Source: Rhizophagus clarus
Lineage: Eukaryota > Glomeromycota > Glomeromycetes > Glomerales > Glomeraceae
Direction of reading: 5' to 3'
Length of the DNA stretch: 64,000 nt
Assembly: GCA_015698045.1 (NCBI GenBank)
Contig: BLAL01000178.1
Span: forward strand, 372,001-436,000
Part shown: piece after piece, positions 33,244-44,208 of the stretch
Layout of the letters: every line of letters begins with the position of its first letter
How positions within the stretch are numbered: position 1 is the first letter of the stretch
Notes under the pieces: model-generated
Told to the model about the DNA's origin: nothing
Database searches by the model: none
The model's input: the letters and a program-made list of their open reading frames with translations, nothing else
Program-made: the position numbers and the translations under genes

Positions 33244-36101
33244 ATGGAATTGAATCCCTTGGATTTTCTGTCAATAGACATGGAATCGGATTTAGTGTTT
33301 TCTTTGACAATTTCCTTAATTTTTTTTCTAGTTACTTTTATAGTTTTAAGAAGAAAGTTCAAGTACGTTTTTTCAAAAGGAGATAAATTAATAAATGGTG
33401 TAAATATAATTTAATCTTTATTTCTTTTTCTAGTTTTCGTGGTATTTTAACAAAGAGTAAAAATGACTCAAGAAAGATAAACGACGAGAATAAAATTCAC
33501 TTCGTACCTGAGGAAGTCAAAAAATCACAAAAATCGCATACATCTAAGAAAAGAAAAACATCTGAGGGAGGCGAAGATCAAAAAATTTACACCGTCACTC
33601 CAGAAGACTTGAGAGAAGCTGACGAATTAATTTCTCAACTTTATAAATCTAAGGGAAAAAAAGTTAAAAGAAATGAATTTATTCACAAATCATCTGGGAC
33701 CCCGATTTCTTCATGGAAGATGAACGAATGGGATTACAAAAAACATCGCACTCCTACACAAGCTAGAGGATTATTTACAAGAGAAACAGACAATAAGTAT
33801 GAAATAGTCGTCCGTGGTTACGATAAGTTCTTTAATATTGATGAAGTACCAGAAACTGAGGTTTGTGCATTCATGTATTTCGACCAAATTAGATGATCAC
33901 TAAATTAACCAATTAAATTTCTAGTGGGAGAAAATTGTTACACGAACCAAAGGACCTTATGAAGTTACAGTCAAGGAAAATGGATGTATTATATTCATTG
34001 GTGGACTCCCGGGAAATTTTATTGTTGTTACAAGTAAACATTCAATGGGCGAAAGAGAGAATGCTTTAGCTCATGCTATTGTAGGTGAGCAATGGCTTGA
34101 TAAACATTTGGAGAAAGTAGGCAAAACTAAAGAAGCGTTGGCAGATTTTTTATACAAGAACAGATCGACTGCGGTAGCAGAGGTAAATTTATGTTCTTGT
34201 GATTCATATATTTTTAACGAGGGAATTAAAATGCCAAATCACCAATAGTTATGTGACGACCAATTTGAAGAACACGTGCTTCCATATGCGCCAGATCGTC
34301 GTGGATTATATCTTCACGGAATTAACTTTAATACTGCTGTTCTCAAAACATGGCCAAGTAAAAAGGTCACAAATTTTGCAAAGGAATGGGGTTTTATCCC
34401 AGTTAAATATTATGAAAAACAAACTGTAGATGAGGTTAAAATTTTCGTTAATGAAATCAAAGAAAAAGGAGTGTTGGATGATAGACCAATTGAAGGGTTC
34501 GTTATCAGAACTAAAATTGCTTCAACGGGACAAGATTTTTTCTTCAAAATCAAATATGATGAACCATATCTTATGTACCGTGAATGGAGAGAAATTACTA
34601 AAGCGATTTTGAATAAGAGAAAACCAAGAACAACTTATGAGTTAAGTCAACAATATCTAAATTGGGTTACAGAAAAAATCAAAACTCACCCTAAACTTTT
34701 TGAGGAGTTTAATAAAAATAAAGGAATTTTCAGTGTTAGGAAGATGTTCTTGGAATATTTAAATGATAAAGGGGATGTCCAAACCTTTTCGAAAATTCCA
34801 CAAGAAGAAATCAAAACATTATTGGTTCCGGTTGGTACAATAGGGTGTGGTAAGTATTTTGTCAATTCGGTATCTTTTCCAGCTTGAACGAAATGTAATT
34901 CGTCTTTATTGTCTCTTACAGGCAAAACGTCACTTTCTTTAGCGCTAGCAAAATTATTATCATTTGTTCATATACAAAATGATAACATTGTTGGAAAAAA
35001 AGCACGTTTTGAATTTTACAGATCTATAAACGAAGGACTAAGAAGTCACAGTGGCGTAATTGCAGACAGGTAAAAAAAGTACAAAATATTTATTTATTTT
35101 AAAATAAATTAATATAATTAATCGCTTTATCTTTAATACAATTCAGAAATAATCATATGAGAGAATTACGTAAGACTTTGATAGAAGCTGTGAAAAGTAA
35201 TTTATCAAACGTCCGTATTGTAGCTATTTACTGGAATCATGAGGATCGATCTAAGAATGAGATTTTCGGAATAACGTCTAAACGCGTAATTGCTCGGGGA
35301 GAAAACCATCAGTCTCTTACTCCAAAAAACGTAGAGTATGAGAAAATCATGTGGAGATTTTTGAACGACTTTGAACCTATGAATTCAAATAACAATGTTG
35401 ATAATCAATTTGATCACGTCATTGAATTGGATGTCGTAAATGATATTAAAACTAACATTGAGATTGTAATTAATGAATTAAACTCAATTATTGGGTTCGA
35501 AAAACCTAATGAAGATGCAATTGAAAAAGCTATAGAAGAGATAAGTGATTACAAACCAACAGTTCGTAAAATTGTTGGCAATAAATCGCCTAAAGTTTCA
35601 TATTATGGAATTAAGCTGGATTTCAACGCACAAAATTTTCTCTCTGATTATTTTAATGAACATCCAAACGAAGAAAACGAAACTTTCAAGAGATTGGTTC
35701 AAGGGGGACGTATTGGTTCCGAACATCATGTTACGCTCATTCACTCTAAAGAATTAAAAACAGATCCACCAGATTACAAAAAGAAGCTCTGGGAACTATA
35801 CGAAAAAATGTGTAGAGATCCACCTCAAGTGAAAGTACATATTAATAAGATAGTTTTCGATTCACAAATCATGGCTTTTGTTGTAAATAAAATTGACCCA
35901 TCAGATGTTTGTTCTACGAATAAAATTATTCATGTTACTATTGGTACAGTAGACAATAGCGTAAAACCTTTCGAAGCAAATTCAATATGCGAATTAGCAT
36001 TGTCTAATAATAGTCAGGGAGAAGAAAATCAGTCCAAGATTTGTGTCATTAATTTGGAAAATGAAAAGATAGTAGATGGGATTGTCAAAGCATTTTTTTA
36101 A
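33244..36101 (+). CDS. TRL1: Fungal tRNA ligase Trl1 (ligase-kinase-cyclic phosphodiesterase), 835 aa
   Basis: Six exons give 835 residues: 33244-33362, 33434-33860, 33925-34182, 34249-34849, 34922-35069 and 35147-36101. The N-terminal adenylyltransferase domain carries the nucleotidyl lysine in VTVKENGCIIF and EGFVIRTK downstream. The central kinase has the P-loop VGTIGCGKTSLSLA. The C-terminal cyclic phosphodiesterase has the two H-x-T motifs, EHHVTLIH and IIHVTIGT. Size and domain order match yeast Trl1 (827 residues). It heals and seals exon halves in tRNA splicing and in HAC1-type mRNA splicing. An N-terminal hydrophobic segment (LVFSLTISLIFFLVTFIVL, about residues 17-35) is unusual and could anchor it to a membrane. 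A start at the internal Met13 would keep this segment. Confidence 0.95.
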
Positions 36102-36207
36102 TTTTTATTAATGGTTTAATTTAATAAATTGTAAATGAATGAAAAAAGAATATTATTACTCCATAGATTAGGAACGAGATTTCTAGCATATTTTTTGTAA
36201 ACCTTGC

Positions 36208-38596
36208 TTAAATAAATTCATTTTTAGCCTTTTCTCTTAAAAATCTTCTTAAAATCTTACCAGCAGGACTTTTAGGAATTTTATCAATAAAATAAACACC
36301 ACCACGCAATTTTTTATGCGGTGCAACTCTATGAGAGACAAAGTTTTTAATATCTTCTTTTAACTCGTCAGATTGAGTTTCATTTGTTTCATTTTGTTTT
36401 AATACTACATATGCTAGCGGAAATTCTGTTGCTTGTTCATCAGAATAAATACTAATCACAGCACAATCAGTAATTGATGGGTGAGTAAGCAAAACAGACT
36501 CAAGTTCGGCTGGAGCGACCTGGAAACCCTATATTTTTCATGATTTTTAGAAAAGCATCTTAAAAGAGATTGATAATTGATTATCTGTTTTCTGATTACC
36601 TTGTATTTGATTAATTCTTTAACGCGATCGATAATAAAAAAATTTCCTACAAGACGAATTTTTTTTTTTTAATATTGAAATCGTTTTTTTTTTTTAAAAT
36701 CAACAAATTAATTAATTATACCTTGAAGATCAACATATCCCAAATCTCCAGTGCGGAACCAGCCATCACTATCAATACACGCATTCGTGGCTTCTTTATT
36801 GTTAAGGTAACCCTATATAAATATAAATAATGTAAATACCGTATGTGTAAACATATACACTTAATTTTATTGATTTTAACCATAAAAAAAAAAAATTGCC
36901 TTCATAACATTTGGACCCCGAATATAAAATTCACCGGGTTCATTATATCCAAGTTCTATTAAATAAATTGAATTTTTTTTTTACTTTTTATATTTATTAC
37001 CATTATTAACTTAAATAACAAAATAATACTGAATTACCTTTATTATCATCTGAAATTATCTTACATTCCACATTTGGAATAAGAATTCCTATCGAACCTA
37101 ACAAGATAACGCGTATATAAATTATTGCGAATAACGAAAAAAGTCACATGACATCACAAATTACCATCTACAATATTTTCGGTTTTCGTCACCATTGCGA
37201 ATGGAGTTGTTTCAGTCAAACCTAAAAGAAAGAAGAAAACAATAAGTAAAAGAATACTTCTAGTATTAAAAAAAAAGTTATTAGTTCCAAATACGTACCA
37301 TAGGCTTGTTTGATTGAAGCGTGATAAATATCAACAAATTTTTTGCATAAATCACTACCTAAAGGAGCAGCAGCACTTATAGCCAATTTTAAACTTGATA
37401 GGTCATAATTTCTCGCTATAGGATTGTTAACTAAGAGCAAAACTATAGGAGGAACGATTGGAGCTACATTTACTTTATAAACTTGAATTATACGACAAAA
37501 TGCTTCCAATTCGAATTTACGAAGGACAACACATGAAGCTCCCTTGAAATTGTAATAAAAAAAGAAATCAAAATGCGTGAAGAAAATAAGTTAGTTCGTG
37601 GTCAGATGAATGGTGAATGGTGGCAAAACTTTTGTATATACCTTAATAATAACAAAGTGTACAAGAAGGGTCAATCCGTATATATGATAGAAAGGCTAAA
37701 TTTCGAAAATTATATACATTTAGTAGAGCGTATAATACATGTTTAAAATAAATGATAACTTACAAGAGATCCCATGTAAATATTTTTATGATTTATTTGA
37801 TCTTCAAAAACATCCATTTGCATTAAATTTGAAACCATGTTAAAATGCGTGGTTTCAACTCCTTTATTTTTCCCCGTAGTACCGGAACTATAACATAAAT
37901 AAGCAGTAGTTGATTTTACTTCTTCCGGTGTATACACTACTGGATCAATTTCTTGATCAGAGAATAAGGACAAGAAAGGTTGGAATCCGCTGATTTTGTT
38001 TTCATCAAATAAAAATATTTTGGATTCGTGAATATTTGCTGCGCTTGCGGCCTTGATAGCTTTGTTGAGATAATTAGGATGAGTAATAATAACAGAAGCA
38101 CCACAATCTATTAATTGAGTGGCAAATTCTTCAGGTGTATATTCTGGATTAACTGGTGATACTATTCCTCCTAAATAAACCACCGAAAAAAAAGTGTTAA
38201 AATTCCAGAATCTCAATTAAAAAATATCTAGACCTTTTTTTTTATGTACCAGCTGCAATTGTGCCAAAGATAGCTACAGGATAATCAATCTAAAAAATAA
38301 AAAGAAAAAAGAGATAAAATGAAGATTTATTTTATATATACTCGATAATCGTCACTTACATGATTAGGAGAATATATTGCCAAAACGTTACCACGTTTAA
38401 ATCCAATTTTATTTATCAATCCAAATGCTAATTTTTTTGAATTAGCTTTAAGTTGACCGAAAGTTAATTTTTTGTCGGTTATACCATCAATAAAAATAGC
38501 TTTATCATCATCAATCCCATAAGGATTACTTGTAATAAATTGATAAATTCCGATTTTTTTTAAATCAACATCAGGAAATTTAGATCTGAAAATCAT
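36208..38596 (-). CDS. 4-coumarate-CoA ligase-like acyl-CoA synthetase, 537 aa
   Basis: Eleven exons give 537 residues. The borders are 38596-38360, 38289-38250, 38170-37764, 37695-37642, 37542-37299, 37221-37165, 37097-37038, 36955-36900, 36812-36722, 36646-36600 and 36528-36208. The AMP-binding motif is [15 protein letters not shown]. Later family marks are [54 protein letters not shown] and [11 protein letters not shown] with the catalytic Lys. It activates a carboxylic acid to the acyl-adenylate and then the CoA thioester; the substrate cannot be read from sequence. The start is the first ATG in frame, because a stop lies upstream. The intron after exon 8 has a GC donor. The C-terminus (KNEFI) is not a peroxisomal SKL signal. 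It is convergent with TRL1 across 106 bp. Confidence 0.92.
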
Positions 38597-39952
38597 TTTT
38601 AATTGTAAAATGCGATCGATTTCAGAAAGAGAGGTCAATTTTATATAAAAATTTTATCCATAGACCCATCTAGACTTTTAAAGATATTAACTACTTATTT
38701 TGGCATAAGATACATTTTACGATTATCTATTGTTCATGATCCTACGAGAGCTCTTTTATTTTGTTATACATAATAAATTATGTTGTACTTATGAACACGG
38801 AGGTTCAATCACCGTAAATATAGATTTATGTACTAATATATAGAAGAACGTGTTAATTAATGTCGCAACTCATTACGACATTATCTTTCTTTAGTACACA
38901 AACAATTTGCCAAAAAATTCATCTATGTTATTGTGCGTGAACTTTATGGAATTTTGTACTGTATGTAGCTTTGGATTCACAACTCCAGAAAGGAGAGTTA
39001 CACATTTTATTTACACCTTCCGTTATTGCAGATCCCTTTTTTGTAATCATGAATGATGTATAAAGAAACTCCGAAACTCCACGATTTTTTGTTTGCGGTA
39101 TACTTCCTGATTTCGTTGTGAAATCTGAATGTGGTATATTTCTTAATAGAAAGAAAAAAAATAGTGAATTTTCTAAGATAAACAAATAGCGGCAATCTAT
39201 CAAGAAGTATACCCATCAAGATCGATACTTTGTGGCGTAATCACATGTCTTTTTGTTTATCGCCTTTCCGACTTAAAATTTTTATTTTCATTTTTTTTTT
39301 TAAAAAACTACATTTTATGTATAATGTTTTATTTTTTATACAATTTATTGACGTGTAATTATGAAGTGATGACTGATGAGTATGAGAATTTCGAAGTGTA
39401 CCAATTTTGAACAAATTACGAGTACTTATAAATTACAAAAAAGAAAAAAAACTTGTATTTTAGTGCGTTTTTTCTGTGAAAAAAAAGTAAAATATAGTAA
39501 CTAATAAACATTTATGTAAAATTTTCTAAATTTTAACAAAAAAAAAAGATTTCGAAGTTCGAACCTTTTTTTCTACTAATGTCTACTAATAGTAGTGAAA
39601 ATTGATTATTATTAGAAGCAGGTGTGAAATATCTATTTACAAGCCACAAAGCCACATTATTCTGAGGTGAATATAAAATTTGTGTAGTTTTTTGAAAAAT
39701 TCGAAAAATTCGGATAACTTTTATTAAACATACAGTATGAATAAAGTCATAAAAACATTTCCCTAAGTATATTGTCTTTTTTTCAAATAATTATGAAAAA
39801 AAGGGCTTAAGTAAGTTGCAAGCAACGCATCTATCTATCGTTGCAAAACATGAATGTCCTTTGTTGACAATCCAACTTACCCTTGAAATTGAATCCAATA
39901 TGAATAAACAGAGTTAGTCATATCGTATCCCGTATAGGTTCAAATCCCAAAG
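38597..39952. other. Intergenic region, no gene seen
   Basis: This includes the presumed promoter of the acyl-CoA synthetase. Minus-strand frames at 38928-39219 are short and have no recognisable motif. GTATAGGTTCAAATCCC at 39933-39949 resembles a tRNA B box but does not sit in a tRNA fold. Confidence 0.45.
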
Positions 39953-39969
39953 TCAGGCCAAAACCTGAC
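39952..39969. other. Stem-loop at the Fanzor stop codon
   Basis: GTCAGG-CCAAAA-CCTGAC is a perfect 6-bp stem with a 6-base loop that overlaps the end of the reading frame. Guide RNAs of TnpB and Fanzor derive from this end of the gene, so a structured relic is possible. The stem is short enough to be chance. Confidence 0.3.
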
Positions 39970-41300
39970 CCTCCGTAAACAACTTGAGTAAGATGTTTCT
40001 TGCCCCGTTTGCATCCCGAACCATCTCCACCTTGCACGAATCACACTGAAAAGTCTTAGAACCACCCAGTTTGTCATTGATTTGTCCACAATGTCCACAC
40101 GTTTTAGAGGTGTACTCCTCAGTACACTCAATGACCTTGCAATATTTGTACTCTTATTTTGTGTAAGAAAAACATTCGAAATCTGAAATGTGACCAAATC
40201 AGCATTGCGCAGGCCATTCTCGATCAGATCTTTCTTTTAATCTTAAGTACCATATGTGATGTGTTTCAAATTTAGGTAGCAGAATGATTCGTAATTCTGA
40301 CATAACCATCAGGCCAGCTGGTGGTGGCACTCATCTATCAAATTACAGATTTGTTGTATGGTTTGTAGCATTCTTTTTTTTCAAATGAAATCTCTTTCTC
40401 TTGTTTGTTCTTCCCAGAGCAAGATCCTTATCACTCTGTAATTTGTCATATTTCTTGGACAATTTGAATACTTTGTCAATATCACCATTACCCACTCATA
40501 ATCTGTTATAAATGTGCAAACACCTGAATCTAGCGAGATTACCTTTTTACAAACATCATCTTGATTATCAATAATGTTCAAAGGAACAGAAACACACAAA
40601 TAAAAATGTCCTAGGTGATTCATAGTTATGTTAATAATCTTTTAATAGTTATTCTGAGATGATGATACTCTTTAGGAATGCATATTCTCCTCTGATCCTA
40701 TTCCAATTCCTAGCAAGAATTGAAATGGTTTGTGTTTGATCCTTCTTTGATCAGTACTTTATTTGAAAATTATTTCCATGCAATTTCTTGTTTGTTTATA
40801 AGCACTTATCAATTATCAGATTGCATATAAACGTACCTCTCTAAGAGGTCTCTTTTACCCATGAAAATTTTTCAGTAAACTGTTTATTGTTTAAATAATA
40901 TTCTTGTATGATGCTTATATCAGTGATCCCATTATTCTGCATCATTCCAAAATCTTTATTATATGGCCATCTTACAGTTCCCATCCATTTTTTTAGCTTT
41001 TTTTTTTCTTTAGACATTGGATAAATCTGTATCTTTTGTTGTTTTCAATCTTTTTTTATCATTTTTAATTCTCAGCTAATCTAAACCCATTATATTTTGC
41101 TGTAAAAATAGTAATGATTGATAATAAGTCCTTAGCAAGTTTATCAGTTTTAGTATCATTAATGTTGATATCTAAACTGAATACTATGACCTTTATGTTG
41201 TGTTTAATAAGAATCTATTTGATAAGTTCAAAAGTAAAATGGTAAAGCCAGTCCTTATAAGTAACTACAACCTTCTCAATATCTCTTTGATATAATCATT
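39953..41300 (-). pseudogene. Fanzor (eukaryotic TnpB-like RNA-guided nuclease) pseudogene
   Basis: The C-terminal part is the clearest. CTEEYTSKTCGHCGQ and FQCDSCKVEMVRDANGARNI form the OrfB/TnpB zinc ribbon (two CxxC pairs) joined to the RuvC-III Asp (RDANGARN), ending at TGA 39953-39955. RuvC-I is VISLDSGVCTFITDYE, with the Asp codon at 40528-40530. Between them are GDIDKVFKLSKKYDKLQ, DLALGRTNKRKRFHLKKK and FRFRMFLLHKI in shifting frames. The N-terminal part has WMGTVRWPYNKDFG (about 40990) and FQIKY...SKKD, both typical Fanzor positions, and sequence back to about 41290. At least eight stops or frame changes make it inactive. Fanzors cut DNA guided by an RNA from the 3' region of their own gene. 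I identify it by motif memory, not by search. Confidence 0.85.
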
Positions 41301-42246
41301 TCAAAATGGATATAAAACCCTTGCATTTTCAATTAAGACCTAACTTGATATTCTTGATAAGTTCATGGTCTAGATATTTCTATCTGAAGTACTCATATTA
41401 CTTATCAAGATCCTCTTTTTACTTCTTTGAACTAACTCTTGTGTAATAGATCTTTTTTTTTTCATTTACTCTTTCTTAAATTCTAAATATCTTCCTCATA
41501 TCTATTATAGAATACAATCTGTTACTACCTGGTATTCTAATACTTAATATCTTTTCTTAGTTATTCCACTTTTTTAATATTTTAGAAAAGATTTTGTATG
41601 TTTTTCAGATTTTCTGTACTTCTTAGTATTTTGTTATTAACATAATCTTAAATATGTAAAAACAAAACTTATTTATATTTTTCAATATTATTTTATTATT
41701 ACTAAATAAAATAAATAGCAATATAATTGATTTAACATTATATTGTTAACAAACTGTATTTTAGTATACAATTTAAAATTATAGTACTAGGAAGTAAGAG
41801 GAAAAATAAGACAAATAAAAACTAAAGAATTATTATTATTTTTCAAAAAAAAAAATTGAGGATAATTACTCAAACATGTGAAAATGAAACTTATTTATTT
41901 TTTTTGTTTTAAAATAGGCTGATTATATAAAAATCACTGACCTAATTTTAAACGTTTATAACTTTTTATATAGAAGTTTTTTTAATAATCTGACTAGTAA
42001 TTTAATAGTATTTGTTTTAAAGAATAAAATTACCAGTTTATTTTTTTTAAAACTTTATTTTTTTAAAGTACTAAAAAATTTATAAGTACTCCAATTTTAT
42101 CATCAAGTATAGACTTCTAATACTATATATTTATTGAAAAGAAAAAATTTCAGATTTATCATAAAACCTATTAATTGAAGGTTGTACAGATTTTTAGCAA
42201 AAAAGAGTTTTTTTTTATGGATAATTTTATATATGTACATTACAAT
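41301..42246. other. AT-rich flank between Fanzor relic and hAT element
   Basis: Minus-strand frames at 41300-41450 (for example LDHELIKNIK) may be a further N-terminal part of the Fanzor, but they are too decayed to call. The rest shows no gene. The last eight bases (42239-42246, ATTACAAT) are the hAT target duplication. Confidence 0.4.
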
Positions 42247-42420
42247 TAAGGTTGCTTGCCGAAACCCATCTAGCCTAACGTGAAACGCCAAAACTCATAC
42301 ATAGTGCCGAAATGCCGAAATGCCGAAACTGCTGAAACTGCCAAAACTATTTCGGCATTTCGGCATTTCGGCAGTTTCGGCAGTTTCGGCATTTTGACAT
42401 AGTTTCGGCATAAGTAATAC
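42247..42420. repeat. Left hAT end: TGCCGAAA motif array folding into a long hairpin
   Basis: After the terminal 19 bases there are repeated TGCCGAAA(C/T) units first in one orientation (42302-42345) and then in the other (42350-42400), so the end can form a hairpin with arms of about 40 bases. This is probably the transposase-binding region. The right end (46835-47026) has the same build. Confidence 0.85.
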
Positions 42421-42669
42421 TAATATTTTAATAGAGTTTTGGCATATTTTCGTCATGTTAATAGTATCTGACAGATAAAAATTTATTTTTTAAAATTTAA
42501 ATTATTTATTGTATTTATTATACGTAATCCAATGATAAAAACTAGCAATTAAATTCAAATTTATCACTAAAGAAATAAAATCCCAGTTAAAAAAGTTCAC
42601 CATTTTATTTTTATTTTATTTAATTTTGATAAAAAAAAAAATATTGATACTTGTTCGCTACTATTTTAA

Positions 42670-42830
42670 AAAATAGTACCTAGGCTGTACAACGTGGACG
42701 TCAGTATCAATTCACAGCCCAAAAAAAATGTGAGTCGCCAGCCGATATTTGGTACGGACTGGGCCTAGCTACTCACTATAAAATAATATAATAAAATTAA
42801 TAAATTATCTTCGGTGACGATACGTAGGTA
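42670..42830. other. GC-richer non-coding block inside hAT
   Basis: The stretch 42675-42775 is markedly richer in G and C than its surroundings and contains CCTAGGC near 42679 and GGGCCTAGC near 42762, a weak inverted pair. It follows the uncertain Arg-rich gene and could be its 3' region. Confidence 0.3.
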
Positions 42831-43530
42831 GGTTTCTTGCCCTTCTACGATCGTGTCGCGTATCTAAAATAAATTGGTTAATTTAAGATGTGAATAAACT
42901 TTAATTATAGAAATTTTATAATTACCTCGTCTTTCCCAAAATCTCGATCTAAATGTGCGATAATATCTTGCTCCGATACGCGACCATCTTCTTCCAGGGA
43001 CACCGCTACGATAAAGGCAAAAACTCTAAATATCAAAAAACGAAATAATATTTAGTTAAATATTTTCAATTTTAAGCAAATATTTTTTTTTGCCATTATA
43101 TTTTTCATACATGGTATTCCCTGAGAAGATTCCTCCATTTTTGGTGGCATCGTTGTACCGTGAACCTCGAAGTTCTAAAATGACGATTTAGTCTGATTCA
43201 AACGAACGAATTAGTTGGATTAAAGATAATAATTCTATTTTTAACATATTTTAACATATTAAATATTATACATATGAACCTTCTTGCGATTGACCTCTAG
43301 AATCTCGATCGATCTCTCCCGTATTTGTTATGAAATTCATCATTTCTTCTTCTTCTTTCTTCCACCAAGTAATCGGTGTATTCATCGAACCATTGAATAG
43401 GACGAGAGTGGCGACGAGGCTGGCGATGGGGCTGACGATGAGAGTGACAATAGGGCTGGCGATGAGAGTGACAATAGGGCTGGCGATGAGAGTGACGATG
43501 GGACTGGCGATGAGAGTGACGATTGGGCAT
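42800..43530 (-). CDS. Uncertain Arg/His-rich gene carried by the hAT element
   Basis: ATG at 43530 opens a frame with tandem HSHRQ repeats (about residues 3-35), then WFDEYTDYLVEERRRR and GRDRSRF, and a stop at 43297. Downstream, exon-like blocks follow. One at 43176-43105 contains RGSRYNDATKNGGIFSGN. The next, at about 43028-42928, reads LYRSGVPGRRWSRIG and RTFRSRFWERR. The last, at 42865-42800, reads TRHDRRRARNLPTYRHRR and a stop. GT-AG borders exist for the last intron (frame RR then DTRHD). How the first block connects is not clear, because a stop (TAG) intervenes, so this is either a multi-exon gene with a lesion or a short gene plus chance frames. Nothing is known to me about its function. 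Confidence 0.35.
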
Positions 43531-43562
43531 ATTTACAAAATTAAGATGTGAGGAAAAACGCA

Positions 43563-44208
43563 AAAAGAATGAGATGAGTAAATCGTAAAATATCCTTTTA
43601 TAAATAAAATTTGGACAATTCCTTTTTGTTCCCTTTCTTCAAAATACTGATTTATTAGTTTGCATCATTAAATTTAAATATCATCCTTAAAATAATAAAT
43701 CTTTGTTTATTCTCTTTGTTCTTAAAAAAAAATCATTTTTTTTAAAAAAAAATCGGAATATTTTGTACATCTCTTAAAAAAAAATAAAAAAATCAGTGCA
43801 TAATACATATAATGTGATTTGTATAAAAAAGTCATCTTGCATCGTTAAACAAATACCGATATAAAATTACTAATCATCATCCCTGTGTGATAAAATTTAA
43901 TTGTTAACTTCTTTCTCTTTCTTTAGAGCACACATTGAACACGAATCAACACAAATTTAACAAAATTTGGCTAAAACGAGCAAAATTTTACCAGAATTAT
44001 CAGCACAAATCGAACACAAATCGAACACAAATTGAACAAGATCGAAAGAGTTCGTTTGCATCACATCGGTGTTGTTTAAATTTCGTCACACAAAAATTTT
44101 TTAATTTAAACTCTTAAATAAATCAATATAATTATAAACTTATTTACAAATTTACTTTATTAATAAAAGAATTATTGTTATAATGATTTCCTAAAAATAA
44201 AGAAAAAA
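43563..44208. other. Non-coding spacer inside the hAT element
   Basis: Between the Arg-rich frame and the transposase stop. AT-rich; repeated AACACAAAT(C/T)GAACA at about 43999-44040. No gene. Confidence 0.5.

Noticed and set aside
39905..39957. tRNA-like B box (GGTTCAAATCC)
   Set aside because: The T-stem does not pair properly and no A box or acceptor stem is found upstream.
43330..43551. Plus-strand frame with repeated RVTIGLAM
   Set aside because: It is antisense to the HSHRQ repeats; no other support.
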